Assembly: GCF_002929535.1 (NCBI RefSeq)
Contig: NZ_PJJO01000059.1
Location: forward strand, 1-64,000
Origin: Cryobacterium sp. Y11
GTDB taxonomy: Bacteria; Actinomycetota; Actinomycetes; Actinomycetales; Microbacteriaceae
DNA length: 64,000 nucleotides
Direction of reading: 5' to 3'
Shown here in pieces: positions 17,414 to 25,590 of this stretch. Position 1 is the first letter of the stretch. Each line of letters starts with the position of its first letter. A model generated the notes under the pieces. It ran no database searches and was not told where the DNA came from. It worked only from the letters and a program-made list of their open reading frames with translations. The translations under genes and the position numbers were made by a program.

Positions 17414-18786
17414 CACTCCTCGATGCGGCCGGCACGTCCCCGTTCGTTCTCGCCCCGAAAGACACTCCGCGAAAGACCGAACGTCTCGTGGATCTCTCCG
17501 AATACGGTCTCGACGCCCCCATCTGTCTCACCTGGGAACTCACCTACGCCTGCAATCTGTCCTGTGTTCACTGCCTCTCGAGTTCCGGGCGCCGCGATCC
17601 TCGCGAGCTGACGACGGCAGAGCCGAAGGCCGTCATCGACGAGTTCGAGCGGATGCAGATCTTCTACGTCAACATCGGCGGTGGCGAACCGACGGTGCGT
17701 CCCGATTTCTGGGAACTCGTCGCCTACGCATCAGAGCACCACGTCGGAGTCAAATTCTCCACCAACGGCGTGAAAATTTCCCCTGAGGTTGCCCAGCGCC
17801 TCATCAGAAGCGACTACGTCGACGTGCAGATCTCACTCGACGGCGCCACCGCCGAGGTCAACGATCGCGTGCGCGGCCCTTGCTCCTACGCCACAGCCAT
17901 GAAGGCCATGCAAAACATGTACGACGCCGGCTTCAAAGGATTCAAGATCTCGGTCGTCTGTACGAGTCAGAACATCAGCCAGCTCGACGACTTCAAGGCC
18001 ATCGCCGATACGTTTGACGCCCAATTGCGGCTCACCCGCCTGCGCCCCTCCGGTCGCGGAGCGGGCGTCTGGGACGAACTTCACCCGACCCAAGTGCAAC
18101 AGCGCGAACTTTACGACTGGCTCGTCGCACACGGAGACGGGGTGCTCACCGGAGACTCGTTCTTCCACCTCTCCGCCTTTGGTGACGCGCTGCCTGGCCT
18201 CAACCTCTGCGGCGCCGGCCGGGTGGTCTGCCTCATCGACCCCATCGGCGACGTCTACGCCTGCCCCTTCGCCATCCATGAAGAATTCCTCGCCGGCAAC
18301 GTGCGCTCACCGGGCGGCTTCCAGGAGGTCTGGAAGTACTCGGAACTCTTTCTCAAACTTCGCGAACCACAATCCGGTGGAGCCTGCACCTCGTGCGCGT
18401 TCTTCGATACCTGCACGGGCGGCTGCATGGCCGCCAAGTTCTTCACTGGATTACCGCTGGACGGCCCCGACCCGGAATGCGTCCAGGGCTACGGCGAAGA
18501 GTTACTTCAGAACCGTAAAGGTAAGGCGGTGGAACCTCCAAAATCGTCAATCGTCGACCACTCCCACCGCACTACCCGAGCCGGGCGCGAAGGAATGGGA
18601 CCGGTACAGCTCACGCTGAGCCGTCGCACGGGGATGGTTCCAGTGAACGCCAGCGACTACGGAGTCAGTCCCCTCGTCGGGTTCACGCCCGAACGACCAC
18701 CGGCAGGAGCTTGTGACGAGAGCCCGCTGGCCGGGATGAACCTGCTCGCAACTTCGCAATCCACCTGCGCTGGGAGAGCGGCGTAG
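17410..18786 (+). CDS. mftC: Mycofactocin radical SAM maturase MftC
   Basis: A 458-residue radical SAM/SPASM enzyme. The cluster motif CNLSCVHC (CxxxCxxC) is near residue 45. GGGEPTVR is the SAM-binding glycine motif. The C-terminal SPASM cysteines are in CGAGRVVC, YACPF, CTSCAFFDTCTGGC and the Cys of DPECVQG. It catalyses decarboxylation and cyclisation of the MftA C-terminal Val-Tyr. The C-terminal conserved stretch (VQLTLSRR ... ACDESPLAG) is split by about 30 extra residues and followed by a 16-residue tail, so the protein is longer than the roughly 390 residues usual in mycobacteria. Confidence 0.94.
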   Translation: MTLLDAAGTSPFVLAPKDTPRKTERLVDLSEYGLDAPICLTWELTYACNLSCVHCLSSSGRRDPRELTTAEPKAVIDEFERMQIFYVNIGGGEPTVRPDFWELVAYASEHHVGVKFSTNGVKISPEVAQRLIRSDYVDVQISLDGATAEVNDRVRGPCSYATAMKAMQNMYDAGFKGFKISVVCTSQNISQLDDFKAIADTFDAQLRLTRLRPSGRGAGVWDELHPTQVQQRELYDWLVAHGDGVLTGDSFFHLSAFGDALPGLNLCGAGRVVCLIDPIGDVYACPFAIHEEFLAGNVRSPGGFQEVWKYSELFLKLREPQSGGACTSCAFFDTCTGGCMAAKFFTGLPLDGPDPECVQGYGEELLQNRKGKAVEPPKSSIVDHSHRTTRAGREGMGPVQLTLSRRTGMVPVNASDYGVSPLVGFTPERPPAGACDESPLAGMNLLATSQSTCAGRAA

Positions 18787-19060
18787 AAGGAACGTGCGGC
18801 TGTAGTTAGAGTTCTCAACCCAGAGAGACGTGACAAGCGCCCGGTGCGCTTGCGACAGAGAGTCGGTGGTCTTCAACCAAAAAATGCGTTATCAAGTATC
18901 GGAACGCGCGACTGCTTCGACGAACGGGGACTCTGAGCCGTGAGGTGCAGCACGACGCAGTCGCAGAGTACGCCTTTTGATCGGATGCCGCGCCGCTGCG
19001 ATGCCGTGTCGGTTTCAGTCGACTGTTTAGAACCTGAACATCAAAAATGAGGAGGAAACC

Positions 19061-19894
19061 ATGGGAAGAGTAGAAGGCAAAGTCGCATTCATCACGGGTG
19101 CAGCCAGAGGCCAGGGGCGTAGTCACGCTATCCGACTGGCACAGGAAGGCGCAGATATCATCGCGATCGATGTCTGTGAGGACATTCCCGGAGCGCCCTA
19201 TGCCGGGGCCACGGAAGAAGATCTGGCCGAAACCGTTCGTCAGGTCGAGGCACTCGATCGTCGCATCATCGCTACTAAGGCGGATGTGCGCGATTTTGAT
19301 GCCCTGAAATCCGCAGTGGATGAGGGTGTAGCGCAGCTCGGACGCCTCGACATCGTGTCGGCCAACGCCGGCATCGTGACCGACATGGCACCCACCGAGG
19401 AGCTCTCGGAGGAGATCTGGACCGACATGATCAACGTGAACCTGTCCGGTGTCTGGCGCACCACAAAAGCAGCGATCCCGCACATCAAGGCCGGTGGGCG
19501 CGGTGGATCCATCATCCTGACTAGTTCTAACGCCGCTCTGATGGTTTATCAGAACCTTGCCCACTACACCGCAGCTAAGCACGGTGTCGTGGGACTCATG
19601 CGAACGCTGGCCCTCGAACTGGCACCACACATGATCCGTGTCAATAGCATCCATCCGACGCAGGTCAACACTGACATGATCCAGAACGAGGCGATCTACA
19701 AGCTATTCCGCCCTGATCTGAAGAACCCCACCCGAGAAGATTTCAAGACTGCATCGTTTGCTATGCAGGCGTTGCCGATTCCGTGGCTGGAAGCAATTGA
19801 TATTTCCAACGCGTTACTATTCCTGGCCTCCGATGAGGCGAGGTACATAACCGGCGTTGCCCTGCCTGTCGACGCGGGCGGCAGCATCAAGTAA
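19061..19894 (+). CDS. Mycofactocin-dependent short-chain dehydrogenase 1
   Basis: A 277-residue SDR of the mycofactocin-associated (carveol dehydrogenase-like) group. The NAD motif TGAARGQG is at 13-20, NAG at 102-104, and the catalytic Ser155/Tyr169/Lys173 (HYTAAKHG) are present. After the second beta strand comes an inserted segment ending ATEEDLAETVRQVEALDRRI; this insertion is the hallmark of SDRs that bind NAD too tightly to exchange it. Electrons would then pass to mycofactocin. First of five tandem paralogues after mftC; the ATG follows GAGGAGGAAACC. Confidence 0.9.
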   Translation: MGRVEGKVAFITGAARGQGRSHAIRLAQEGADIIAIDVCEDIPGAPYAGATEEDLAETVRQVEALDRRIIATKADVRDFDALKSAVDEGVAQLGRLDIVSANAGIVTDMAPTEELSEEIWTDMINVNLSGVWRTTKAAIPHIKAGGRGGSIILTSSNAALMVYQNLAHYTAAKHGVVGLMRTLALELAPHMIRVNSIHPTQVNTDMIQNEAIYKLFRPDLKNPTREDFKTASFAMQALPIPWLEAIDISNALLFLASDEARYITGVALPVDAGGSIK

Positions 19895-19929
19895 GAATAT
19901 TCGCTTCACAACTCGACGAGGAGAAGATC

Positions 19930-20763
19930 ATGGGAAGAGTAGAAGGCAAGGTAGCGTTCATCACCGGTGCCGCTAGAAGTCAGGGGCGCAGTCATGCGCT
20001 GCGCCTGGCCCAGGAAGGCGCGGACATAATTGCGGTCGACATTGTCGGTCCTGTCGAGTCGGTGCACGCGTACCCAATGGCCACCGAGGAGGATCTTGCC
20101 GAGACCGTGCGTCAGGTGGAAGCGTTGGATCGCCGCATCATCGCTACACAGGCCGATGTACGTGACTCAGCAGCGCTGAAAGCGGTGATGGACGATGGAG
20201 TCGCTCAGCTGGGACGGCTCGATATCGTGTCGGCCAACGCGGGGATCTTTCAGATGTCCCCGGCGCTCGAGCTTGACGACGCCGCTTGGCAGGAAACCAT
20301 CGACATTAATCTGACTGGCGTCTGGAACACCTGCAAGGCGGCACTACCGCATCTCATCGAAGGCGGACGAGGCGGGTCGATCATTCTTACTAGTTCGACT
20401 GCAGGGCTCAAAGGACTCGCTAACACCGTCCACTACACAGCGGCCAAGCATGGGGTCGTCGGCATCAAACGGACGCTTGCCAACGAGTTCGCTCAATACT
20501 CAATTCGAGTGAACTCGGTGCATCCCACAACGGTCAACACGATCATGATCCAGAACGAAGACGTTTGGGGGTTGTTCGATCCGGCTAATCCGAACCCTAC
20601 GCAGGAATCGGCGGTCGAGGCTTTTAAAAGTCTCAACGCCCTGCCCGTCTCTTGGGTGGAATCGGTCGACATTAGCAACGCGGTATTGTTCCTAGCCTCC
20701 GACGAGGCGAGGTTCATCACCGGAGTCACCCTCCCCGTGGACGCGGGCAACCTCGTCAAGTAA
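19930..20763 (+). CDS. Mycofactocin-dependent short-chain dehydrogenase 2
   Basis: A 277-residue paralogue of the preceding gene and collinear with it, with the same opening MGRVEGKVAFITGAAR. The cofactor motif reads TGAARSQG, with Ser in place of a conserved Gly. The catalytic motif HYTAAKHG is intact. The insertion ends ATEEDLAETVRQVEALDRRI. It differs most in the substrate-cap region (MIQNEDVWGLFDPANPNP) instead of FRPDL. The gene starts 35 bases after the previous stop, behind GAGGAGAAGATC. Confidence 0.9.
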   Translation: MGRVEGKVAFITGAARSQGRSHALRLAQEGADIIAVDIVGPVESVHAYPMATEEDLAETVRQVEALDRRIIATQADVRDSAALKAVMDDGVAQLGRLDIVSANAGIFQMSPALELDDAAWQETIDINLTGVWNTCKAALPHLIEGGRGGSIILTSSTAGLKGLANTVHYTAAKHGVVGIKRTLANEFAQYSIRVNSVHPTTVNTIMIQNEDVWGLFDPANPNPTQESAVEAFKSLNALPVSWVESVDISNAVLFLASDEARFITGVTLPVDAGNLVK

Positions 20764-20772
20764 CCAATCGAC

Positions 20773-20801
20773 GCGGGGCGATGCACTGTGCACCGCCCCG
20801 C
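20773..20801 (+). other. Intercistronic hairpin before dehydrogenase 3
   Basis: Arms GCGGGGC (20773-20779) and GCCCCGC (20795-20801) pair, with inner TGCA/TGCA pairs, giving a 12-bp stem with one mismatch and a 3-base loop. No U-tract follows, so it is more likely an mRNA-processing or stability element, or an attenuator, than a strong terminator. A similar hairpin precedes dehydrogenase 4. Confidence 0.5.
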
Positions 20802-20826
20802 CATCTACGAAAGAAAAGAGACAGAT

Positions 20827-21666
20827 ATGGGAAACCTTGACGGCAAAGTCGCCTTCATCACCGGCGCAGCCAGAGGGCAGGGCAGAAGCCACGCCATTCG
20901 CCTGGCGAAGGAGGGCGCCGATATTATCGCGATCGACCTCTGCGAAGGTGTCGACAGCGTCACCTCATTTTATGAGCTAGCAACGGCTGAGGATCTGGCG
21001 GAGACCGTGCGGCAGGTCGAGGCTCTCGACCGGCGTATTGTGGCGAAACAGGCGGACGTGCGCGATATCGAAGCGCTGACCAAGGCCGTGGATGAAGGCG
21101 TCGCAGAATTGGGACGGCTCGACATCATCGTCGCCAACGCCGGAATTTTCACCTTCGGATCGGACACCCAGAAGATCGAAGAGCAGTCCTGGAAAGACCT
21201 TATGGACATTAACCTGACCGGGGTCTGGCACACCTACAAGGCGGCTGCCGATCATCTGATCGCATCAGGTGCCGGTGGATCGGTCATTATTATCTCCTCA
21301 CTGGCCGGATTCAAGGGACTCGCCAACGTCGCCGCCTATACGACTACCAAGCACGGCATCGTCGGCCTGATGAAGGTGCTCGCCAATGAACTCGGTCCGC
21401 ACGGAATTCGGGTCAATACGATCCACCCGAACTCGATCGACACGAAGATGGTGAAGAACAGCAACACCTACAAGCTGTTCCGCCCAGACCTTGACGATCC
21501 GCAGGCCGAGGATGCCGAACCCGCATTCGCCGGGTTGAACCCTATGGGCAAGGCTTGGATCGAGCCAATCCACGTGTCGAACGCGGTCGCTTGGCTGGCC
21601 TCCGACCAGTCATACTACGTCAGCGGAGGCCAGATACCAGTCGACGGCGGAGCGTCCATCAAGTAA
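20827..21666 (+). CDS. Mycofactocin-dependent short-chain dehydrogenase 3
   Basis: A 279-residue SDR with TGAARGQG near 13-20, NAG near 104 and a catalytic segment AAYTTTKHG, so the usual AxYTAAKHG has changed but Tyr and Lys remain. It has the insertion TAEDLAETVRQVEALDRRI. The cap region is YKLFRPDLDDPQAEDAE. The start at 20827 aligns with the paralogues (MGNLDGKVAFITG); an upstream in-frame ATG at 20788 lies inside the hairpin. Confidence 0.9.
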   Translation: MGNLDGKVAFITGAARGQGRSHAIRLAKEGADIIAIDLCEGVDSVTSFYELATAEDLAETVRQVEALDRRIVAKQADVRDIEALTKAVDEGVAELGRLDIIVANAGIFTFGSDTQKIEEQSWKDLMDINLTGVWHTYKAAADHLIASGAGGSVIIISSLAGFKGLANVAAYTTTKHGIVGLMKVLANELGPHGIRVNTIHPNSIDTKMVKNSNTYKLFRPDLDDPQAEDAEPAFAGLNPMGKAWIEPIHVSNAVAWLASDQSYYVSGGQIPVDGGASIK

Positions 21667-21696
21667 ACCAGCCCTGTTCCAGATGAAGGAGAACAC

Positions 21697-21741
21697 GTGG
21701 CACCGAGCACCATCGTCGATACCGGCCAGCTCGTCACGTAA
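21697..21741 (+). other. 14-codon mini-frame with a strong ribosome binding site
   Basis: GTG at 21697 opens VAPSTIVDTGQLVT and stops at TAA 21739-21741. It follows AAGGAG with correct spacing, although the next long gene starts at 21824. It could be a leader peptide coupling translation across the spacer, or the stub left after deletion of a paralogue. Coding is unproven. Confidence 0.25.
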
Positions 21742-21755
21742 ATGGTCTGAAACCC

Positions 21756-21778
21756 GGGGCGGTGCATTGCGCCGCCCC
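21756..21778 (+). other. Intercistronic hairpin before dehydrogenase 4
   Basis: GGGGCGG (21756-21762) pairs with CCGCCCC (21772-21778), with further TGC/GCG pairing inside and a 3-base loop. It resembles the hairpin at 20773-20801 in stem sequence and position before an SDR gene, and likewise lacks a U-tract. Confidence 0.5.
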
Positions 21779-21823
21779 AGGCCCACACGAAATCGCAAAC
21801 CACTCAAGGAAGAGAGATACAAC

Positions 21824-22651
21824 ATGGGAAAACTCGATGGCAAAGTCGCCTTCATCACCGGAGCAGCCCGCGGCCAGGGCCGCAGCCACGCGATAGCGCT
21901 CGCGAAAGAAGGTGCCGATATCATCGCCGTCGACATTTGCCGGCAGGTTGAGACTGTCCCGTATACCACTGCGACTCCCGACGACCTCGCCGAGACAGTG
22001 CGTCAGGTAGAGGCGCTTGACCGGCGCATCATCGCCAGCCAGGTAGACATCCGAGATTCGGCGGCACTGAAGTCGACCGTGGATGCTGGCGTTGCCGAGT
22101 TCGGCAGGCTCGACATCGTGCTTGCCAACGCTGGCATTTCAGTGCCGGCCCCGACTCTCGAGATGGACGACGAGATCTGGGACACCATGATCAACGTCAA
22201 CCTGACCGGACAATGGAAGTCACTCAAGGCATCCGTTCCCCATATCATCGCCGGCGGTCGAGGCGGGTCTGTAGTAATCATCAGTTCGATCGCCGCGCTC
22301 AAGGGCAATGCCAACGTCGCGCATTACTCAGCAGCGAAGGCGGGCCTGATCGGCCTTATGAAGGTTATGGCCGTAGAGCTGGCATCGAAGAGCATCCGGG
22401 TCAACACGATCCACCCGACGACGGTCAATACCGACATGGTGCTCAACGACCCAACCTACAAGCTGTTCCGCCCGGACATTGAGAACCCGACTCGCGAGGA
22501 CTACAACGCGGCAGCGCTCACCCTCAACAAGATGCCAACCAGCGGGCTTGAAGCCATCGATATTTCGAACGCCATCCTTTACCTCGTGTCGGACGACGGC
22601 CGCTTCGTTACGGGAACCACTCACGTCGTCGACGCGGGTGCCGCTCTCTAA
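21824..22651 (+). CDS. Mycofactocin-dependent short-chain dehydrogenase 4
   Basis: A 275-residue SDR starting MGKLDGKVAFITGAARGQG. The catalytic motif is HYSAAKAG, so Tyr and Lys are kept while the usual KHG becomes KAG. The insertion is TPDDLAETVRQVEALDRRI, and the cap region is YKLFRPDIENPTREDY. The ATG at 21824 follows GGAAGAGAGATACAAC; an in-frame ATG at 21683 would add 47 residues lacking family similarity. Part of the five-gene tandem array. Confidence 0.9.
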   Translation: MGKLDGKVAFITGAARGQGRSHAIALAKEGADIIAVDICRQVETVPYTTATPDDLAETVRQVEALDRRIIASQVDIRDSAALKSTVDAGVAEFGRLDIVLANAGISVPAPTLEMDDEIWDTMINVNLTGQWKSLKASVPHIIAGGRGGSVVIISSIAALKGNANVAHYSAAKAGLIGLMKVMAVELASKSIRVNTIHPTTVNTDMVLNDPTYKLFRPDIENPTREDYNAAALTLNKMPTSGLEAIDISNAILYLVSDDGRFVTGTTHVVDAGAAL

Positions 22652-22773
22652 CCACGGCCCACTGGCGCGTGTTATGCCCGACAAGTTCTTCGTGAAAAAA
22701 GAACGAAGCATCCCCTGCCAAACGCAGGCGTGGTCATAAACAGCTAGAACGCACGACAGGAAGAAGAGAAATC

Positions 22774-23628
22774 ATGAGTTTACTCGACGGCAAGGTTGCA
22801 CTCATCACCGGTGGAGCCCGCGGTCAGGGCCGCGCGCACGCCATCACATCGGCGCGCGAGGGTGCCGACATTATTCTGGTCGACATCGCCGACCAGATCG
22901 ATTCCGTGCCGTATGCGATGGGTCGGGCCGCTGACCTCGCTGAGACCGTACGCCAGGTTGAGGCACTCGACCGCCGGGTGCTCAGCATTGAAGCGGACGT
23001 GCGTTCACAGCAACAAATGGACGATGCTGTCGCGAAGGGTATCGCGGAGTTTGGGCAGATCGACATCCTCATCGCCAATGCCGGCATCTGGACCCAGGGC
23101 GCCTTCTGGGAGCTCTCCGAAGAAGCCTGGGACGACATGATCGGCGTGAATCTCACTGGTGTCTGGAAGTCAGCCAAGGCGATCGCCCCACACATGATCG
23201 AACGGCAAACTGGGTCGATCGTGATCACTTCGTCGGTCAACGGCCTCGAACCGGGTGCGAACTACGCGCACTACGTCGCGGCAAAACACGGCGTTATCGG
23301 GCTGATGAAAAACATCGCACTCGAACTCGCGCCGCATGGCATCCGTTGCAACTCGATCAATCCCGGCGCCATCAAGACCCCGATGACCGACCATCAGGGC
23401 GCGTGGGACATGTTCGCGGGGCACCCTGGGGGCACCGCGGCCGACATGATGGAAGGCGGCTATTCATTCCACGCGCTGAAGGGTATGAGCTTCATGCCAC
23501 CGCAGGTGATCGCCGACACCGCTCTTTACCTCAACTCGAATCTGGCGGCCGCAGTGACGGGAGTCACCATCCCCGTCGATGCCGGCCACATGATTCTTCC
23601 CGGTTTCAATCACGCTCCGGTGAAGTAG
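22774..23628 (+). CDS. Mycofactocin-dependent short-chain dehydrogenase 5
   Basis: A 284-residue SDR and the most divergent of the tandem five: TGGARGQGRAH in place of TGAARGQG, catalytic segment HYVAAKHG, and cap region WDMFAGHPGGTAADMMEGG instead of the FRPDL type. The insertion AADLAETVRQVEALDRRV is kept. It ends DAGHMILPGFNHAPVK, longer than its relatives. Its stop is 5 bases before the MoxR-like gene, so this enzyme is the one most closely linked to the AAA+/VWA pair. Confidence 0.9.
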   Translation: MSLLDGKVALITGGARGQGRAHAITSAREGADIILVDIADQIDSVPYAMGRAADLAETVRQVEALDRRVLSIEADVRSQQQMDDAVAKGIAEFGQIDILIANAGIWTQGAFWELSEEAWDDMIGVNLTGVWKSAKAIAPHMIERQTGSIVITSSVNGLEPGANYAHYVAAKHGVIGLMKNIALELAPHGIRCNSINPGAIKTPMTDHQGAWDMFAGHPGGTAADMMEGGYSFHALKGMSFMPPQVIADTALYLNSNLAAAVTGVTIPVDAGHMILPGFNHAPVK

Positions 23629-23633
23629 CACTG

Positions 23634-24584
23634 ATGCCATCCGCCGCTATCGCAACCGAAGTGGATCGTTCCATGAACATTCCCGACATTTCCGAAACCC
23701 GGCAGCGGGTGGCGGCGCACCTCGTTGGCCGTGAACGTGAGATTGAACTCGCACTCGCGGCCGTCGCGGCTAACCGCGACATCCTGCTCGAGGGGCCGCC
23801 CGGAACCAGCAAGACCACCATACTCAAAGCTATCACCGCGGAGTGGGGCATCCCCCTGCTCTTTGTTGAAGGCAATGCAGACCTCACCCCGGCCAAACTC
23901 GTTGGTCACCACAATCCGGCTCGGGTGCTGCGGGAGGACTATAGCGACGAGAACTTCGTGGCCGGGCCGCTCGTCGAAGCGATGCAACGCGGCGGGTTCC
24001 TTTATATAGAGGAATTCAACCGGGCACCCGAAGACACCCTCAACTCGCTACTCACTGCGATGGCCGATCGGGCTATAGCCGTGCCGCGCGTGGGAACCAT
24101 CACCGCTCTGCCAACCTTTCGGGTGATCGCGTCGATGAACCCGTACGACAACGTCGGCACGACACGTCTGTCTACGAGCGTGCACGACCGCTTGAACCGG
24201 CTCGTCATCGACTACCAGGACGAGCCCGCTGAACGCGGCATCGTCACACTCCGTACCCAGGCAACGGGGGATCTCGCCGATCAACTTGTAGTGGATGCCG
24301 TTTACGTCACGAGGGGGACCCGGCGGCATCCGGATATAAGGCAGGGCAGCAGTGTGCGTGGCGCGATCGATTGTGTGCTCGTTGCGCTGCAATTGTCCCT
24401 GCTGCGTAACCTCAGGTCGCCCGATGACGAGGGCTACCCCGAACTCGTCTACGACGCTATGACAGTCTCCTTGTCGGGTCGCATCCACCTCGACGAGGCC
24501 GCAGGAAGCACGCCCGAGCGTGTGTTGCGCGAAATTTGGGAGGACCGCTTTGTCCTCGACCCAGCCATTGCCGAGCCGGGCTGA
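23634..24584 (+). CDS. MoxR-family AAA+ ATPase
   Basis: A 316-residue AAA+ ATPase. Walker A is GPPGTSKTT near 57, Walker B is GFLYIEEFNRAPED, sensor 1 is VIASMNPYDNVGTT and the arginine finger region is VHDRLNRL. MoxR-type ATPases work with VWA-domain partners as chaperones that insert metals or remodel enzymes (CbbQ/CbbO, NorQ/NorD and CoxD/CoxE pairs). The gene starts 5 bases after SDR 5 and is followed by a VWA gene. A client in this locus, an SDR or MftD, is plausible but unproven. An alternative start is ATG 23673. Confidence 0.85.
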   Translation: MPSAAIATEVDRSMNIPDISETRQRVAAHLVGREREIELALAAVAANRDILLEGPPGTSKTTILKAITAEWGIPLLFVEGNADLTPAKLVGHHNPARVLREDYSDENFVAGPLVEAMQRGGFLYIEEFNRAPEDTLNSLLTAMADRAIAVPRVGTITALPTFRVIASMNPYDNVGTTRLSTSVHDRLNRLVIDYQDEPAERGIVTLRTQATGDLADQLVVDAVYVTRGTRRHPDIRQGSSVRGAIDCVLVALQLSLLRNLRSPDDEGYPELVYDAMTVSLSGRIHLDEAAGSTPERVLREIWEDRFVLDPAIAEPG

Positions 24585-24722
24585 AGGGAGATCGAGGCGG
24601 ATACCCCGATCTCCCGGGAATCCCGCCAGAAGCGCACAAGCACCCCGCTGCGCCGCAAACCCAAGCAACTCAAGGAGGATCCGGTCGTATTCGAGCCCAG
24701 CACGGGAGGCAACGGTATAGTC

Positions 24723-25565
24723 TTGCGCGCTCAGTCGACCACACCAGGCGCGACGACGAAATCTCCCCCTGGACACACGGCGGCGGGCATCACCGATGAG
24801 GCTGGTGAGGTCGTGCTGGCCGGTGCCGGTGCTGTCGCCATCGATCCCATCGTGCGCGCCAAGGCCAGGCAGATCGCGTCGCGCTTGGCCATCCCCCGGC
24901 CGAAAACGGATGCGATGGCCCGCCGTGGGTCTGGCAAACTCGCCAGCATCCCTTATCGAGGCGGTTCGGACGAAATTGACCTCGACCGCACGATCGAAAT
25001 GCTCGCCGAACACCCGGTTCCGGAAGACGAGGACATCATCGTGCGCGAGCGCATTCGCACCCGCCGGTCGGTCGTGCTTCTCGTTGATGTATCCGGATCG
25101 ATGAAGGGCGAGCGGGTGCAGACCGCCGCGGCGACGGTCGGTGCCCTCGCCGGCGAACTCCAGAACGACGCCCTCGCTGTCATCGCCTTCTGGTCGGACG
25201 CAGCGATACTGCTCCAGCTGGGTCAGAAAGTGAAACCGATGGACCTGCTCGATTCCATCCTGCAGATGCCGGCCCGCGGACTCACCAATATCGCGTTTCC
25301 GCTCGAGCTTGCGGCGCGTCAGCTCGCGCGCGCGCCGGTGCGCGACGCGAGGGTCGTGTTGCTGTCCGACTGCGTGCATAACGCGGGGCCGGATCCCCGG
25401 GAGCTGGCCGCGCGGCTGCCTCGACTCGACGTGCTGATCGACGTGAGCGGTGAGAAAGACACTGAACTCGGCCGCCAGCTCACGACAGCGGGGCACGGTA
25501 CCGCTCATCTCGTGCGCACCCACCGTGACGTAGCGCCGGTCCTGGACCAACTTTTTAGAACCTGA
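24723..25565 (+). CDS. VWA-domain (CoxE-like) partner of the MoxR ATPase
   Basis: About 280 residues. The von Willebrand A domain begins near residue 115 with the MIDAS motif LVDVSGSMKG; LTNIAFPLELA and VVLLSDCVHNAG supply later MIDAS and fold residues. The N-terminal part is basic and linker-like. The reading frame is open back to 24585, right after the MoxR stop, but contains no ATG or GTG. TTG 24723 is used here, while a strong AAGGAGG at 24672-24678 suggests an earlier unusual start. It should bind the AAA+ ring and a client enzyme. Confidence 0.75.
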   Translation: MRAQSTTPGATTKSPPGHTAAGITDEAGEVVLAGAGAVAIDPIVRAKARQIASRLAIPRPKTDAMARRGSGKLASIPYRGGSDEIDLDRTIEMLAEHPVPEDEDIIVRERIRTRRSVVLLVDVSGSMKGERVQTAAATVGALAGELQNDALAVIAFWSDAAILLQLGQKVKPMDLLDSILQMPARGLTNIAFPLELAARQLARAPVRDARVVLLSDCVHNAGPDPRELAARLPRLDVLIDVSGEKDTELGRQLTTAGHGTAHLVRTHRDVAPVLDQLFRT

Positions 25566-25590
25566 ACGACTACAGAAAGCAGGAAGTATC

